Positions 1-9,341 are shown, counted from the first letter of the stretch. The stretch: 64,000 bases of DNA from Leptolyngbyaceae cyanobacterium RM1_1_2 (GCA_012032345.1 JAAUQI010000023.1:1-64000); one strand, 5' to 3'. Made by a program: numbers and translations. The notes: generated by a model from the letters alone, not told the origin.

Positions 1-437
1 GATAAAAATGGTGCTGTACCAGGTGGCGTTACGCATCCACATAAAGCCCAGCTGTACCCCCAAAATCGCGTAGGGCATCACAAAAGAACGCTGCGGGGTG
101 GCCCCATCAAAACAGCTAGCAGCAGCCCTGACACCAGTGCCGACATCCAGGCAGCACGGCTCCCCCAGCGTAGGTAGACTAAAGCCGTTGGCAGCGGAAA
201 AAAGATGCGCAGGAGAGGGCCGGGAGGGAAATAGTAGTTTACCAGCCAGATTAGACTGGCCGTACTGGCAAGAAATGCCGTTTCCACCATAGCCACAGGG
301 CCATTGGTCGGTAGCGGACGTAGACGCCTAGCTGACTTATCAGCTGACATCGGCGTTAGCTCTAAGCCCAAATCATCTTCCCAGTCAGAAGCATTTGATT
401 TAGATGAAGGCTGCCTGGCATCGGGCAAATTTGACAT
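1..437 (-). CDS. DUF2232-type membrane protein, partial, apparent frameshift
   Basis: The ATG at 437 opens a frame ending at a TGA at 78-80. It has an acidic soluble N-terminus (about residues 1-45) followed by hydrophobic segments typical of the cyanobacterial DUF2232 predicted membrane proteins. Just before the stop the coding strand has a T4 run (plus-strand A4 at 82-85). One extra T there continues the protein as FVMPYAILGVQLGFMWMR, open to the window edge, which is how the family continues. The gene is therefore probably a single frame broken by a one-base deletion or read error, and its C-terminal part lies outside the window. It follows the Crp-like gene on the same strand at 25 bp. 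Function is unknown. Confidence 0.7.
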
Positions 438-462
438 AGCTTCTAATAAAACAGCCCGATAG

Positions 463-1167
463 CTACACCAGCAGACGCTCTAGAGCATCAATGTCTGGAA
501 TGCAAACGGTGTCACGACTGCGGGTAATCAGCTCTTTCCTCTCTAGCTTACTGAGCACTCGGGTTACAGTTTCACGAGCTAGGCCGCTGAGGCTGCTAAG
601 CTCCCGATGGGGCAGATTAGGAATCTCAACGCCGCCCTCTCCCATAGTGCCCTGGCCGTCGGCTAGAAAAAGAATAATATCGGCTACCCGTGACATGCTA
701 TCAGACTCGCGCAGCCTGAGCCTGCGATTGACCTGACGTAGCCGTCGAGCCATGAGCTGTGCTAAACGAATACCGGCCATCGGCTCACTTTGGATTAAAT
801 AGACAAAATCATTTGCAGGCATGTTACCAATCACCGTTGGCACCAGAGTAATCACATCGGTTGAACGCGGCACCTCATCTAAGGAGGCCATTTCGCCAAA
901 GAGTTCTCCTTTGCCTAAGATGTTGAGCGTAACTTCTTTACCATCCAGGTTATAGGTGCGAATTTTGACCCAGCCTTCCAGGATAAAATAAACCGAACTG
1001 CCCCAGTCGTTTTCTAGCAAAATCACCTGATTAGCTGGATGACGACGGGTGACGACCTGAGCGATCGCTTTCTCAACGGCCTCTTGAGGGAGTTCCGCAA
1101 AAAAAGGAGCCGCCTGAATCAGGGCGCTATCCGTGTGATGATCCCGAGAGGTATATCGAACGTCCAT
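463..1167 (-). CDS. Crp/Fnr-family transcription regulator, SyCRP1-like
   Basis: This 234-residue cytoplasmic regulator has an N-terminal cyclic-nucleotide-binding beta-barrel (about 20-140), a dimer helix and a C-terminal winged helix-turn-helix (about 188-217, containing LARETVTRVLSKLERKEL). The phosphate-binding-cassette region reads GELFGEMASLDEVPRST. It keeps the Gly-Glu and Arg-Ser/Thr positions used by Crp to hold cAMP, so cAMP binding is plausible. NtcA differs in this cassette, so it is not NtcA. Length is normal for the family. The start ATG at 1167 precedes the first predicted strand by a short tail. A TGTGAC half-site lies in the upstream leader, a weak hint of autoregulation. Target genes cannot be read from sequence. 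Confidence 0.85.
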   Translation of the reverse strand: MDVRYTSRDHHTDSALIQAAPFFAELPQEAVEKAIAQVVTRRHPANQVILLENDWGSSVYFILEGWVKIRTYNLDGKEVTLNILGKGELFGEMASLDEVPRSTDVITLVPTVIGNMPANDFVYLIQSEPMAGIRLAQLMARRLRQVNRRLRLRESDSMSRVADIILFLADGQGTMGEGGVEIPNLPHRELSSLSGLARETVTRVLSKLERKELITRSRDTVCIPDIDALERLLV

Positions 1168-1856
1168 GCAGCTTTGAAGAACAGCTTTTACGTCACATAG
1201 CCCAAGACTGTAGAGGTCTGAGGGTAGGGGTAGAGCGCTCCCCTTCAGATCAGCGAACTGCGGTTTCGCAGTCAGTCATATCGCAAACGTATTAGTCCCA
1301 GAAGGTTCAAGACATTTGACAGTTGTTTGTTTTTATAGAGTTCAGCCCTGCTCCCTGATCTTAGCGGAGTTACTAACTATAGCATCCCCTTTCCGACAAA
1401 CAGCACTTCCCAACATACCTGAGCACTCCTGAAATTGATTAGATTGATTAGTCAGAGTATTTATCTGGCAGCTAAGCAGGTACTGATACAAATGTTAAAG
1501 GCATCACCTCAGAGAATCTACAGCTATGCTCTAGTCTTTCTAGTAAAAATGAAAACCAAGGCAAATGCTAAAACTCAACCCAGATGTGGCACCCTGCAGA
1601 AAACTGGACTACAGGTGAGTGAGCCAACCTTCAACCTCATAAATCTTCCCCAAAACCCCAACAAATCCTTAGAGACGCGTCATTTTAGCGGTAGCCTGCT
1701 TTACACTTGAGCAACAGATTTACTGAACAGCGCGCTAACCTTTGTTAAGCGGGCATATTTAAGCATATATCTGCCGCACATAGGGCGATTATCTGCCGCA
1801 CATAGGGCGATCGCCATTGAATAGTCCTTTCTGACGACATTTTCAGGGTTTCCGGT
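1168..1856. other. Intergenic region between divergent genes
   Basis: This 689-bp stretch separates the Crp-like gene (-) from the giant Hsp70-like gene (+). I see no credible coding frame. It has a small hairpin (ACTGCG-GTTT-CGCAGT, 1257-1272) and a 22-bp tandem duplication at 1769-1812. It presumably carries both promoters. Confidence 0.6.
1769..1812. repeat. Two-copy 22-bp tandem repeat
   Basis: The unit ATCTGCCGCACATAGGGCGA plus two bases occurs at 1769-1790 and again at 1791-1812, differing only at the last base. The second copy runs into a GGCGATCGCC HIP1 site. It lies 45 bp before the GTG start of the giant gene, so it is in its leader or promoter. Confidence 0.9.
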
Positions 1857-4800
1857 GTGACTTCTCAGCAGAACCAAATCCAACAGCTGATTGCTGAAAT
1901 TGACGCTGTTCTTGGCAAGGCAAGCCCACGTTTGCCTTGGGTGATATCAAACGAGACCAGCCAGCAGCGCCGCGTTTTAGAAAGAATTCGAGGCTACCTG
2001 AGCGTTCTCGAAGCGCCTGTCTCTCAAGAAACTCATTTAACTGAAACATCACAGAGGGTACCCGCAGCGTCAGAAAATTCTGCTCAACAGGTGTTGCAGG
2101 CCCTGCTACAGGAAATGGGCTACCTGCGCACTCAAATGCTGCAGCCGATGAGAATGGAGGTAGACGCGCTACAGCAGCAGCGCGATCGCCTGCTGCAAGA
2201 AGTTCGCCTGCTAGATATAGAGCGCTTACGCGGCACGGAAGACAGAGAGCTAAAGCCACCTGTGGCAGATTTTTTGCGGGCGCTGATTGAGCAAATGCAG
2301 GAAACCCTGGCCCAGCAGCTGAGCCAAACGGTGCAGCAGATCCCTAACAGCGATCGCCTCCTAGCCAGAAGCAGTCCCGCTGCCGCAGAATTGTTAAATG
2401 CTTCATCGAGTCAACAGCTAGCCCAGCTCCAGCGCTTACAGGAGCAGAGCGATCAGCTCCTATTAAAGCTTGACTCTACGCTGACAACTGTTTTTGAAGC
2501 ATTGCAAAGCAGTATTACCAGCTACCAGGAGTCTCTTTCACAAGGTCTTGGGAAAATGCACAGCCTGGGCCAGCAGGGAGAAGTCATTTTCTCAGCGTTG
2601 ATCAATCATCTGGCTCAGCAGCTCAGTCAAGAAGCATCTGCCTATTTGAGCGCGGAGGCGCGATCGCCGGAATTGCAAACCCGCCTGTTGACTTCACAGT
2701 CAATACCTGAGGCTGCAGAAGTTGATGATAGTGCGTCAGCAATTACGACGGAATCTGCCGTTGACGAAGCTGAATTGTCTCTTGACTTAGAATCCCTCGA
2801 CCTGGACTTTGACTTTGAGGAAGACGAAGACATTACCCTACTGCAGATAGGCGAAGAGATTACTCAGCTACAGCTAGATCAGCCAAACGACCAGCTAGAC
2901 AGTGAGCCAGATGAGGAGCTAGATGATGAAGACCGTACTCTAATTCAGGGAACTGTAGCAGATTCCTTTGCCACCTCTGAACCCGATCTTTTGGAACTAT
3001 TGGCTCCGCTTGAGCGTGATGCTGACACGACCGCCCCAGGTGAATATCGAAACGATATTGATACGCTCTATGAGAGCCTGTTTGGACTAGAAGATGTCAC
3101 CCTGACTAATGCGGATGCTCAGGCGTTGGCGACTGCTGAATCAGCACAGTCCTGGATGGACACGGTTGATGATGTAGACGCTGTAGAACCAGAGCTAGAC
3201 TTCGAGAATTTGGATGTCGCAATAGTGGCTACAAATAGGTCAGCTTCAGCAGCATCCATCAATGAAAACGAAGACGAGGACGAGGCGATCGCTCAAGCTC
3301 AGACTCAAGCTCTCGACGCCCTCCTACTAGGCGAACTGGCTGTCCCTGCAGAAATACCTCCTGCGGCCATGACGCTAGAGTCTTTCTTTGAGGGGGCTGA
3401 GAGCGAGCATCAGAGCCAGGAACCTGATAGCATTCCTGAAACAATTGCTTCTCTATCAGATCTACTGCCAGATCACCGGGCGACACACTCACGAGCCACA
3501 GAGGAGCTGTTAGAGAAGCTAGATGGAGAACTAAGCCTGTCTACAGATGCATTAGCAGAAGATACTTACATTCCGGCACCTGCTAACGAAGATTTGCTGG
3601 TAGACGCGGAGCCAGCAGAAAACGTTGAGCTAAGCCTCGATTTAGATTCAGCAGTCTTGGAGCAGCTCAGCGCTGACCTTTCCAGCCTGGAAGGACTGGA
3701 GCCAGACATACTGAGCGATTTTGCCAGCTTCGAGCGCGATCGCGCGGCTGAACCCGCCTCGGAAACGTCTGATGACACCGACCCGCTTATGAATGATCTA
3801 GCGGGTTTATTGGATGAAGCTGGTTCTGCAGAAAGCGCAGCAGCCATTGATACCTCTACTGAAATCTCTGCTGGCACTCCGGCAGCATTAAACTCCTCCA
3901 TCCTGAGCGACTGGGATATCCTAGCCGATGAGTTAGAGTTTGGCAATGGCGATGAGGCAGAAGAGACAGGCGCAACCCTACAAGATCTGACTGGCACTGA
4001 GGCCCTGATAGATTCAGCCGAAGAAACTTCAACAGCAGCTACGCTCTCACTTGAGATGCTAGAGGGGCTTAATTTAGAGAATATTAACTCCTCATCTCTA
4101 ACAGCAGACCTCTCAGCCGATTCAGACGACATAACGACTAACGCAGGGACATTACGGCCTGAGCCAAACCTGGAAGGCTCTGGGCCAGTAGCGGATGAAT
4201 CTGATGAATTTTTAGATGCCTTGGGAAATTTGTCCTTTGAGGACTTGTTAACTGAAACCGCTCGGCCAGAGGCCCTACCTCAAGAGAGCAGTCAGGATAT
4301 CTTGAGCAGTCTTGAGAATTTATCAAGGGCAGAACCAGAGGCACTAAGCGGCTCTCCCAATCCAACTGAGGAACGTTCGGTTTCAGAGCTTGAAACCGAT
4401 TTCTCAATTGATCTGCCGGATGACCTGGAAATTAGCTGGGATACTGAAGCTAGTCTAGGAGCAGCAGATCCAGCTGAGCCGCCGAGCCTACCAGACTCTA
4501 AAACAGATATTGAGCTACCGTCAGCAGACAATCTATCGGCCACTGCCGACGAGACCAACTGGAATAGCCTGGAGCCAGAACTATTGGAGTTTGCGGCCCT
4601 GCCCTATCCAGATTTGCCCGACACAGTGCCGGATACAGATGAGGATCTCGAAACACCAGAATCTGCGATCAGGCCAGATATTCCAGATGCTGAAGAAGAT
4701 TTACTTTCAGATCTAGTGGCAGATTACCCCTTGCCAGAGGCTCCTTTTGAAGAAGCGCTAGCAGAGAGAGAAGATTCACCAGGTTTGCTCATTGATTTGC

Positions 4801-6848
4801 CCAGTGATGAAGCTGATCTACTAACTGAGCTACCCGCAGGCTGGCCGAATCAGCCTGCTGAAACAGATGCGAATTCCCCCGCTTTGGTGAGCAGCGCAGA
4901 CGCAGATTTAGCAGCGTCGCTGCCATCTGCTGTTGCTGCCGATCGCTCTGTAAACTTGCCGCCTACTCCAGACGAGGCGATCCAAGATTATGAGTGGTTT
5001 CTAGGCATCGATTTGGGCACAACGGGACTCTCAGCCGTGCTGATGGATCGCGTTAGCGATCAGGTATATCCTCTGTATTGGCTGACAGATACAGCCTCAA
5101 CCGTAGAGGCTGAGCGGATTTTTCGGTTACCTGCGATCGCTCAGCTTTCAGCAGCATCTGAGTCCTCTCAGTGGCACATTGAGGCAGTGGGGCTATCGGC
5201 ACTGGGGCACTCTCAACCTGCGGATAATACAGCAGCACCCGGGCTGCTGCTGAGCCACCTAAAACCACTGCTGAAAATTGCGGTTCCCCAAGCCAACTCA
5301 GAACCTTGGCTGCAGTGGTCTGAGCGGCACCAGCTACCGCTGCAGACAGTAGAGGCGGCTTTGCAGGCGCTGCTGGGGCTTTTGTCAGAGCAACACTGTG
5401 CTGCGCTGGGACTAACCCTACCTTTAGCCACAGTCTTGCCACAGCTACAGGGCGTGATTATAGGCTATCCAGCTAACTGGCCGGACACCTACAGCTTCAA
5501 TATTCGAGAAGCTATTCTGGCGGCGCAGCTTGTCAGCCAGCCCGAGCAGATCTTCTTTGTGGAAGACGCAATCGCGGTTATTCTCTCTGGGCTACCCAAA
5601 CCCCTAGCAGCAACCGAGCCAGCTGAGCCAGAAATTGCCCGTCAGCAAGCCCTGTATCAGGCTGGCTGGCAGGGGGGAACCGTGGTTATTAGCGGGGGCG
5701 CAACCCTGAGCGAACTGGCTATTGTGTCAATACCGGCAGATTTGACCACCCTCAAGCACCAAGACTTTACTCTGCGCAGCTTTGCCTACGGTGGCGATGC
5801 CATAGACCAAGACATTGTTTGTCAGCTGCTTTACCCAGAGCATTTGCGGCAAACCCGCGATCGCAGCACCCAGCTTCGCGTAGCAGGTGACACGCCCGGT
5901 GAGTGGAACTGGCAGGCCGCCTCTTTGATTACTGCAGCCGACTGGCAAAACTTGCAGCTAGGTGACCTGCAAATACCGCGCCCTGGTGAGCCTGACTGGG
6001 GTAATCGACATCGCCTACAGCAGCGGCTACACAGTTCTCTTTTAGGCCAGAGCCTTCTAGAAGCTGCCCGTCACCTAAAGCTGATTTTGCAGCACCAGGG
6101 ACAGTTTCAGTTTAGTCTCGGCAATCAATACTGGAGCATCAAACGCCGAGACTTAGAAAGCCGTATTTTCTTGCCCTACATCCAACGCCTCAACCAGCAG
6201 CTCAATATGCTAATGAGCCAAGCCGGAATGTCAGCTCAGGCGGTCAATCAGGTAGTTTGCACAGGCGGGTCAGCTTCCCTGTCGGCGTTTGCACGCTGGC
6301 TGCGGCAAAAGTTTCCCAACGCCACCATTGTTCAAGATACCTATCCCAGCGATCGCCCCCCAAGCTGTAGCCGAGTTGCTTACGGGCTAACAAATCTCTG
6401 TCGTTATCCCGAAGTGCTGGAGGTGACCCGTCAGCAGTACAGCGACTACTTTTTGCTAGCTGAACTCCTACGGATCCTCCCCGATCATCCTTTGCCCGTC
6501 AGCGGCATTATGCATCGCTTAGAAGAGCGTGGCATCAACACCCAGGCTTGTCAGATGCATATCCTCGCCCTTTTAGAAGGTCGTCTGCCGCCAGGGCTAG
6601 TACCCACAGAAGCAGATGCGCCTTTGATTGCAGCAGACTCAGCTCAGCGAGTAGGGTACGCTGCGCTGACAGCCGCCCCGCTCTTCGCCAAGCAGGGAAA
6701 TCAGATTTACATACCGAATGCAGCTCAAGGCGATCGCCTAAGGCATCATCTAAACCTGCTCCTGAGCAATAAGTACCAGACCCTAGAGGAGCCACTGATT
6801 GCTGATTTAATAGCCGATTCTTTTCAAGTTCATGTTGAAGAATCATAG
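1857..6848 (+). CDS. Giant acidic-linker protein with C-terminal Hsp70/actin-like fold
   Basis: This 1663-residue protein has three parts. Residues 1-270 are Gln/Leu-rich with heptad character (coiled coil). Residues about 285-1040 are a low-complexity Asp/Glu/Ser/Leu linker with repeated LSLDLES-like phrases. From about 1045 there is a folded ATPase-like module: phosphate-1 loop GIDLGTTGLSAVL near 1050, a phosphate-2-like strand VVISGGATLSELAIV near 1276, and an adenosine-loop-like VVCTGGSASLSAF near 1466. In DnaK the phosphate-2 loop is DLGGGT; here the Asp position is Ile and the third Gly is Ala, so hydrolysis may be weak or absent. The start is GTG at 1857. No signal peptide or membrane segment is seen. 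Role unknown; a scaffold or chaperone-like function is only inference. Confidence 0.8.
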   Translation: MTSQQNQIQQLIAEIDAVLGKASPRLPWVISNETSQQRRVLERIRGYLSVLEAPVSQETHLTETSQRVPAASENSAQQVLQALLQEMGYLRTQMLQPMRMEVDALQQQRDRLLQEVRLLDIERLRGTEDRELKPPVADFLRALIEQMQETLAQQLSQTVQQIPNSDRLLARSSPAAAELLNASSSQQLAQLQRLQEQSDQLLLKLDSTLTTVFEALQSSITSYQESLSQGLGKMHSLGQQGEVIFSALINHLAQQLSQEASAYLSAEARSPELQTRLLTSQSIPEAAEVDDSASAITTESAVDEAELSLDLESLDLDFDFEEDEDITLLQIGEEITQLQLDQPNDQLDSEPDEELDDEDRTLIQGTVADSFATSEPDLLELLAPLERDADTTAPGEYRNDIDTLYESLFGLEDVTLTNADAQALATAESAQSWMDTVDDVDAVEPELDFENLDVAIVATNRSASAASINENEDEDEAIAQAQTQALDALLLGELAVPAEIPPAAMTLESFFEGAESEHQSQEPDSIPETIASLSDLLPDHRATHSRATEELLEKLDGELSLSTDALAEDTYIPAPANEDLLVDAEPAENVELSLDLDSAVLEQLSADLSSLEGLEPDILSDFASFERDRAAEPASETSDDTDPLMNDLAGLLDEAGSAESAAAIDTSTEISAGTPAALNSSILSDWDILADELEFGNGDEAEETGATLQDLTGTEALIDSAEETSTAATLSLEMLEGLNLENINSSSLTADLSADSDDITTNAGTLRPEPNLEGSGPVADESDEFLDALGNLSFEDLLTETARPEALPQESSQDILSSLENLSRAEPEALSGSPNPTEERSVSELETDFSIDLPDDLEISWDTEASLGAADPAEPPSLPDSKTDIELPSADNLSATADETNWNSLEPELLEFAALPYPDLPDTVPDTDEDLETPESAIRPDIPDAEEDLLSDLVADYPLPEAPFEEALAEREDSPGLLIDLPSDEADLLTELPAGWPNQPAETDANSPALVSSADADLAASLPSAVAADRSVNLPPTPDEAIQDYEWFLGIDLGTTGLSAVLMDRVSDQVYPLYWLTDTASTVEAERIFRLPAIAQLSAASESSQWHIEAVGLSALGHSQPADNTAAPGLLLSHLKPLLKIAVPQANSEPWLQWSERHQLPLQTVEAALQALLGLLSEQHCAALGLTLPLATVLPQLQGVIIGYPANWPDTYSFNIREAILAAQLVSQPEQIFFVEDAIAVILSGLPKPLAATEPAEPEIARQQALYQAGWQGGTVVISGGATLSELAIVSIPADLTTLKHQDFTLRSFAYGGDAIDQDIVCQLLYPEHLRQTRDRSTQLRVAGDTPGEWNWQAASLITAADWQNLQLGDLQIPRPGEPDWGNRHRLQQRLHSSLLGQSLLEAARHLKLILQHQGQFQFSLGNQYWSIKRRDLESRIFLPYIQRLNQQLNMLMSQAGMSAQAVNQVVCTGGSASLSAFARWLRQKFPNATIVQDTYPSDRPPSCSRVAYGLTNLCRYPEVLEVTRQQYSDYFLLAELLRILPDHPLPVSGIMHRLEERGINTQACQMHILALLEGRLPPGLVPTEADAPLIAADSAQRVGYAALTAAPLFAKQGNQIYIPNAAQGDRLRHHLNLLLSNKYQTLEEPLIADLIADSFQVHVEES

Positions 6849-6925
6849 AATATTCGCACGGTAAGCTCTTAGTTTGATAGAATCTAATCTATTAACAACA
6901 TCAAGCCCTGTGAGGAGAAGTTCCG

Positions 6926-7900
6926 TTGATTCACGCAACGCTACACCAGCTCAAAGTTTTTGAAGCAACAGCCCGACACGGTAGCTTCACGCGTGCGGCT
7001 GAAGAGCTTTATTTGACTCAGCCAACTGTCTCAATCCAGGTCAAGCAGCTCACTAAAGCAGTGGGTTTGCCGCTGTTTGAACAGATTGGCAAACGCCTCT
7101 TTTTAACTCAGGCAGGCCAAAAGCTCCTAGAAACCTGTCAGGGGATTTTTGAGGGGCTTTCGCAGTTTGAGATGGCGGTATCTGACATGAAGGGCATGAA
7201 GCAGGGCCAACTGCGCTTAGCTGTGATCACAACTGCTAAATACTTTGTACCTCGTCTTTTAGGTCCTTTCTGCCAGCGCTATCCGGGAATTGACATCTCT
7301 TTAAAAGTGACTAATCACCAGCATATTCAAGAGCGGATGGCGAACAATGAAGATGATTTGTACATTTTGAGCCAGCCGCCTGAGCAGCCCGAACTCAAAA
7401 TTCATCCTTTTTTAGAAAATCCGCTGGTGGTTTTAGCGCCTAAAAGTCATCCTTTGGTGGGGCAGTCTAATATCCCGATCTCAGCACTCGATCATGAGTC
7501 TTTCATCATGCGAGAGCCAGGTTCAGGAACCCGACAGGCAGTACAAAAACTTTTAAAGGTTCACAAAGTTGATGTCAAAGTTCGCTTAGAGCTGGGTAGC
7601 AACGAAGCAATTAAGCAGGCGATCGCAGGTGGACTGGGTATTTCTGTACTCTCTCAGCACACCATCATTTCTGAGGGAACCACAGGTGAGTTTGCCATCT
7701 TGGATGTTGAGCATTTTCCAATTGAGCGCCACTGGTATGTTACGCATCTAGCTGGTAAACAGCTTTCTGTGGTAGCAGAGAGTTTTCTACAATATCTGAT
7801 GGAAGAGAGTCACGAGCTAGCCGAAAAGTTCTTGCCCAATCTAGGCCGCGATTCTCTCAAACAGCAGCTAGCTCGAAAAACGGTTTCTGGAGCCGCTTAG
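6926..7900 (+). CDS. cmpR: LysR-type regulator, CmpR/CbbR-like
   Basis: This is a 324-residue LysR regulator. The N-terminal winged HTH (about 4-63) contains LHQLKVFEATARHGSFTRAA and LTQPTVSIQVKQL. The C-terminal effector domain (about 92-295) contains FIMREPGSGTR and LGSNEAIKQAIAGGLGISVL. These phrases match the cyanobacterial CmpR group, which activates the bicarbonate transporter operon cmpABCD under low CO2 and senses 2-phosphoglycolate or RuBP. That assignment comes from family memory. No cmp genes are in the window. The TTG at 6926 is chosen as start because an AGGAG Shine-Dalgarno sits 8 bp upstream. It is 77 bp after the giant gene and may be co-transcribed. Confidence 0.8.
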   Translation: MIHATLHQLKVFEATARHGSFTRAAEELYLTQPTVSIQVKQLTKAVGLPLFEQIGKRLFLTQAGQKLLETCQGIFEGLSQFEMAVSDMKGMKQGQLRLAVITTAKYFVPRLLGPFCQRYPGIDISLKVTNHQHIQERMANNEDDLYILSQPPEQPELKIHPFLENPLVVLAPKSHPLVGQSNIPISALDHESFIMREPGSGTRQAVQKLLKVHKVDVKVRLELGSNEAIKQAIAGGLGISVLSQHTIISEGTTGEFAILDVEHFPIERHWYVTHLAGKQLSVVAESFLQYLMEESHELAEKFLPNLGRDSLKQQLARKTVSGAA

Positions 7901-8044
7901 CGGTTAGCCATTCAAGGTCATAGAAGACTGCGCCTCAGGCCCTCAAAGGCAAAACAAGCGCTAATCCTGACTCGAACGGACGGCTCAATCGATGTCTATA
8001 ACCTCCCAGATTCGCTGATACAGACAGCTGATTCACATAAGTCA

Positions 8045-8257
8045 CTAATCGATTGAAATAGTCGTAGGGCCTTTGCCTTTGCCGTTCTGGGGAGTAGCTA
8101 CTGGGGTCACAGGCTGTCCGGTTTGCTGAGTCAGCCAGGTTTTGACCGGGTCTTCTCCTAAGCTAAGACGCAAAAACCCTGAACAAAAGCCACCTAAAAA
8201 CGCAACAGGCCGACCAAACATTTCGCGGGCTAGGGGAGTTAGTTCATCTAAAAACAT
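8045..8257 (-). CDS. Small conserved cyanobacterial protein (70 aa)
   Basis: This short basic-to-neutral protein begins MFLDELTPLAREMFGRP and has a Gly-rich turn (FLGGFCSGFLRL), then a DPVKTWL segment and a polar tail. I recognise the type as a small protein conserved across cyanobacteria but know no function. It stands alone on the minus strand between convergent and divergent neighbours. No membrane anchor is evident, though residues 18-30 are hydrophobic. Confidence 0.65.
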   Translation of the reverse strand: MFLDELTPLAREMFGRPVAFLGGFCSGFLRLSLGEDPVKTWLTQQTGQPVTPVATPQNGKGKGPTTISID

Positions 8258-8568
8258 GACGCTTGCTATTCCTTGAGGAGCTTTGTCTAGATCCTAGCGC
8301 GAAAATTTGGGCTGGGTTAGCTGCGTTGTTGAATCAGAGTTACGGACTAAGCCAGTACACAGAACAGGTTTAGAGCACCCTATCTAGCCAAATTTTAAGG
8401 AATGCCACAAAAAGTATCTAGAGATAACGAAGCATCAGTGATTATTGCTAAGTGCCTGGTGAGGCTTGACAAACCATGTTTGCACCGCTTTACTCAAGGG
8501 CAAAGGAGTCTTTTGTAAGCTTCTGAAATGCTGCTTGAGCAGCTTGTTTCCCTTCGACGGCTGGCGCT
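8258..8568. other. Intergenic region, nothing recognised
   Basis: This 311-bp stretch between divergent small genes shows no coding frame, RNA gene or strong hairpin by eye. It presumably holds the two promoters. Confidence 0.5.
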
Positions 8569-8883
8569 GTGTATCAGTTTCTCCTATTTTTACAGCTTAT
8601 TCTGCAAAGGCTCATTCAGACGATTGAGCCTCTCATGGTTCCTTTGTGTTTTGTGCTGGCTTGGACAATTGTGATTTTAGGGCTGTGGAGTTTGTGGGCG
8701 ACTGGACGTGATAGTCTTGCTAACGCTAGGCGAATGCATCAAATTCCCTGCTCAGATTGCCGATACTTTACAAATCAGTACCAGCTAAAGTGTCCGGTAC
8801 ACCCCTCTCAGGCACTCTCGGAGGCAGCCATTGGCTGCCCTGACTTTGAGTCTGTGATGGTGTCTTGCTCAACCGAGAACTAA
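8569..8883 (+). CDS. Single-pass membrane protein with four-cysteine motif
   Basis: This 104-residue protein starts at GTG 8569. It has two hydrophobic stretches (about 2-16 and 22-46) and a cytoplasmic-type C-terminal domain with the pattern CSDCRYF-x8-C-x13-C. The CxxC plus two Cys suggests a small zinc or iron-sulfur site. Similar short proteins are conserved in cyanobacteria; I know no function. It ends 7 bp before the cupin gene and probably shares its transcript. Confidence 0.65.
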   Translation: MYQFLLFLQLILQRLIQTIEPLMVPLCFVLAWTIVILGLWSLWATGRDSLANARRMHQIPCSDCRYFTNQYQLKCPVHPSQALSEAAIGCPDFESVMVSCSTEN

Positions 8884-8890
8884 CGCAGAC

Positions 8891-9286
8891 ATGCTAGTGC
8901 AAAAGTTAATGGACTGTGAAGAGTTTATCGCAGGAGACGGAACTCTGCTGCGGGAGCTGCTGCACCCCGATAAACAGCCTCTCAATCTGCGCTACAGCCT
9001 GGCTCATGCGGCTGTTCCAGTAGGGCAAGTTTCAGCGCCCCATGCGCTCAAGACTTCTGAGGTCTACTACATTCTCAGCGGTCGAGGAGAAATGCACATT
9101 GAACAGGAAACACAGTTAGTCAAACCGGGAGACGCCATTTACATCCCTCCTGACGCCCGACAGTTTATTCGCAACTGTGGCAGTGAGCCGCTGGTGTTTA
9201 TTTGCATCGTTGACCCGGCATGGCATCAGGCAGATGAAACTGTTTTTGTATCTGCTGCGGTAGCAGAGCCTGAGAGTTTAAGCTAG
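8891..9286 (+). CDS. Single-domain cupin protein
   Basis: This 131-residue protein fits the conserved cupin barrel. Cupin motif 1 is seen around APHALKTSEVYYILSGRGEMHI and motif 2 around PGDAIYIPPDARQFIRNCG. The metal ligands are incomplete: motif 1 has one clear His and a Glu, and motif 2 has Gln where a His is usual, so catalytic metal binding is uncertain. Substrate cannot be predicted. It is closely coupled to the upstream four-Cys membrane protein (7 bp). Its stop codon lies inside a perfect 19-bp inverted repeat. Confidence 0.8.
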   Translation: MLVQKLMDCEEFIAGDGTLLRELLHPDKQPLNLRYSLAHAAVPVGQVSAPHALKTSEVYYILSGRGEMHIEQETQLVKPGDAIYIPPDARQFIRNCGSEPLVFICIVDPAWHQADETVFVSAAVAEPESLS

Positions 9287-9315
9287 CAGCTTTAGCAAAG
9301 CTGCTAGCTTAAACT
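9275..9315. terminator. Perfect 19-bp stem hairpin overlapping cupin stop codon
   Basis: The left arm at 9275-9293 and right arm at 9297-9315 are exact reverse complements around a 3-nt AGC loop. The arm contains the TAG stop at 9284-9286. No T-run follows on the plus strand, so it is not a textbook intrinsic terminator. It may act as an mRNA 3' end stabiliser or limit read-through into the ChaN gene. Confidence 0.75.
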
Positions 9316-9341
9316 GAAATTGATGTCATGGAGCAAGGGGT

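Noticed and set aside
1257-1272. Intrinsic terminator upstream of the Crp gene
   Set aside because: A 6-bp stem without T-run and not downstream of any gene; probably incidental.
1435-1710. 91-residue plus-strand frame in the intergenic region
   Set aside because: No recognisable family, poor composition and no ribosome-binding site; likely chance.
3566-4132. 188-residue minus-strand open frame inside the giant gene
   Set aside because: It is opposite the acidic low-complexity linker; its Ser/Ala-rich composition follows from GA-rich codons on the other strand, with no domain.
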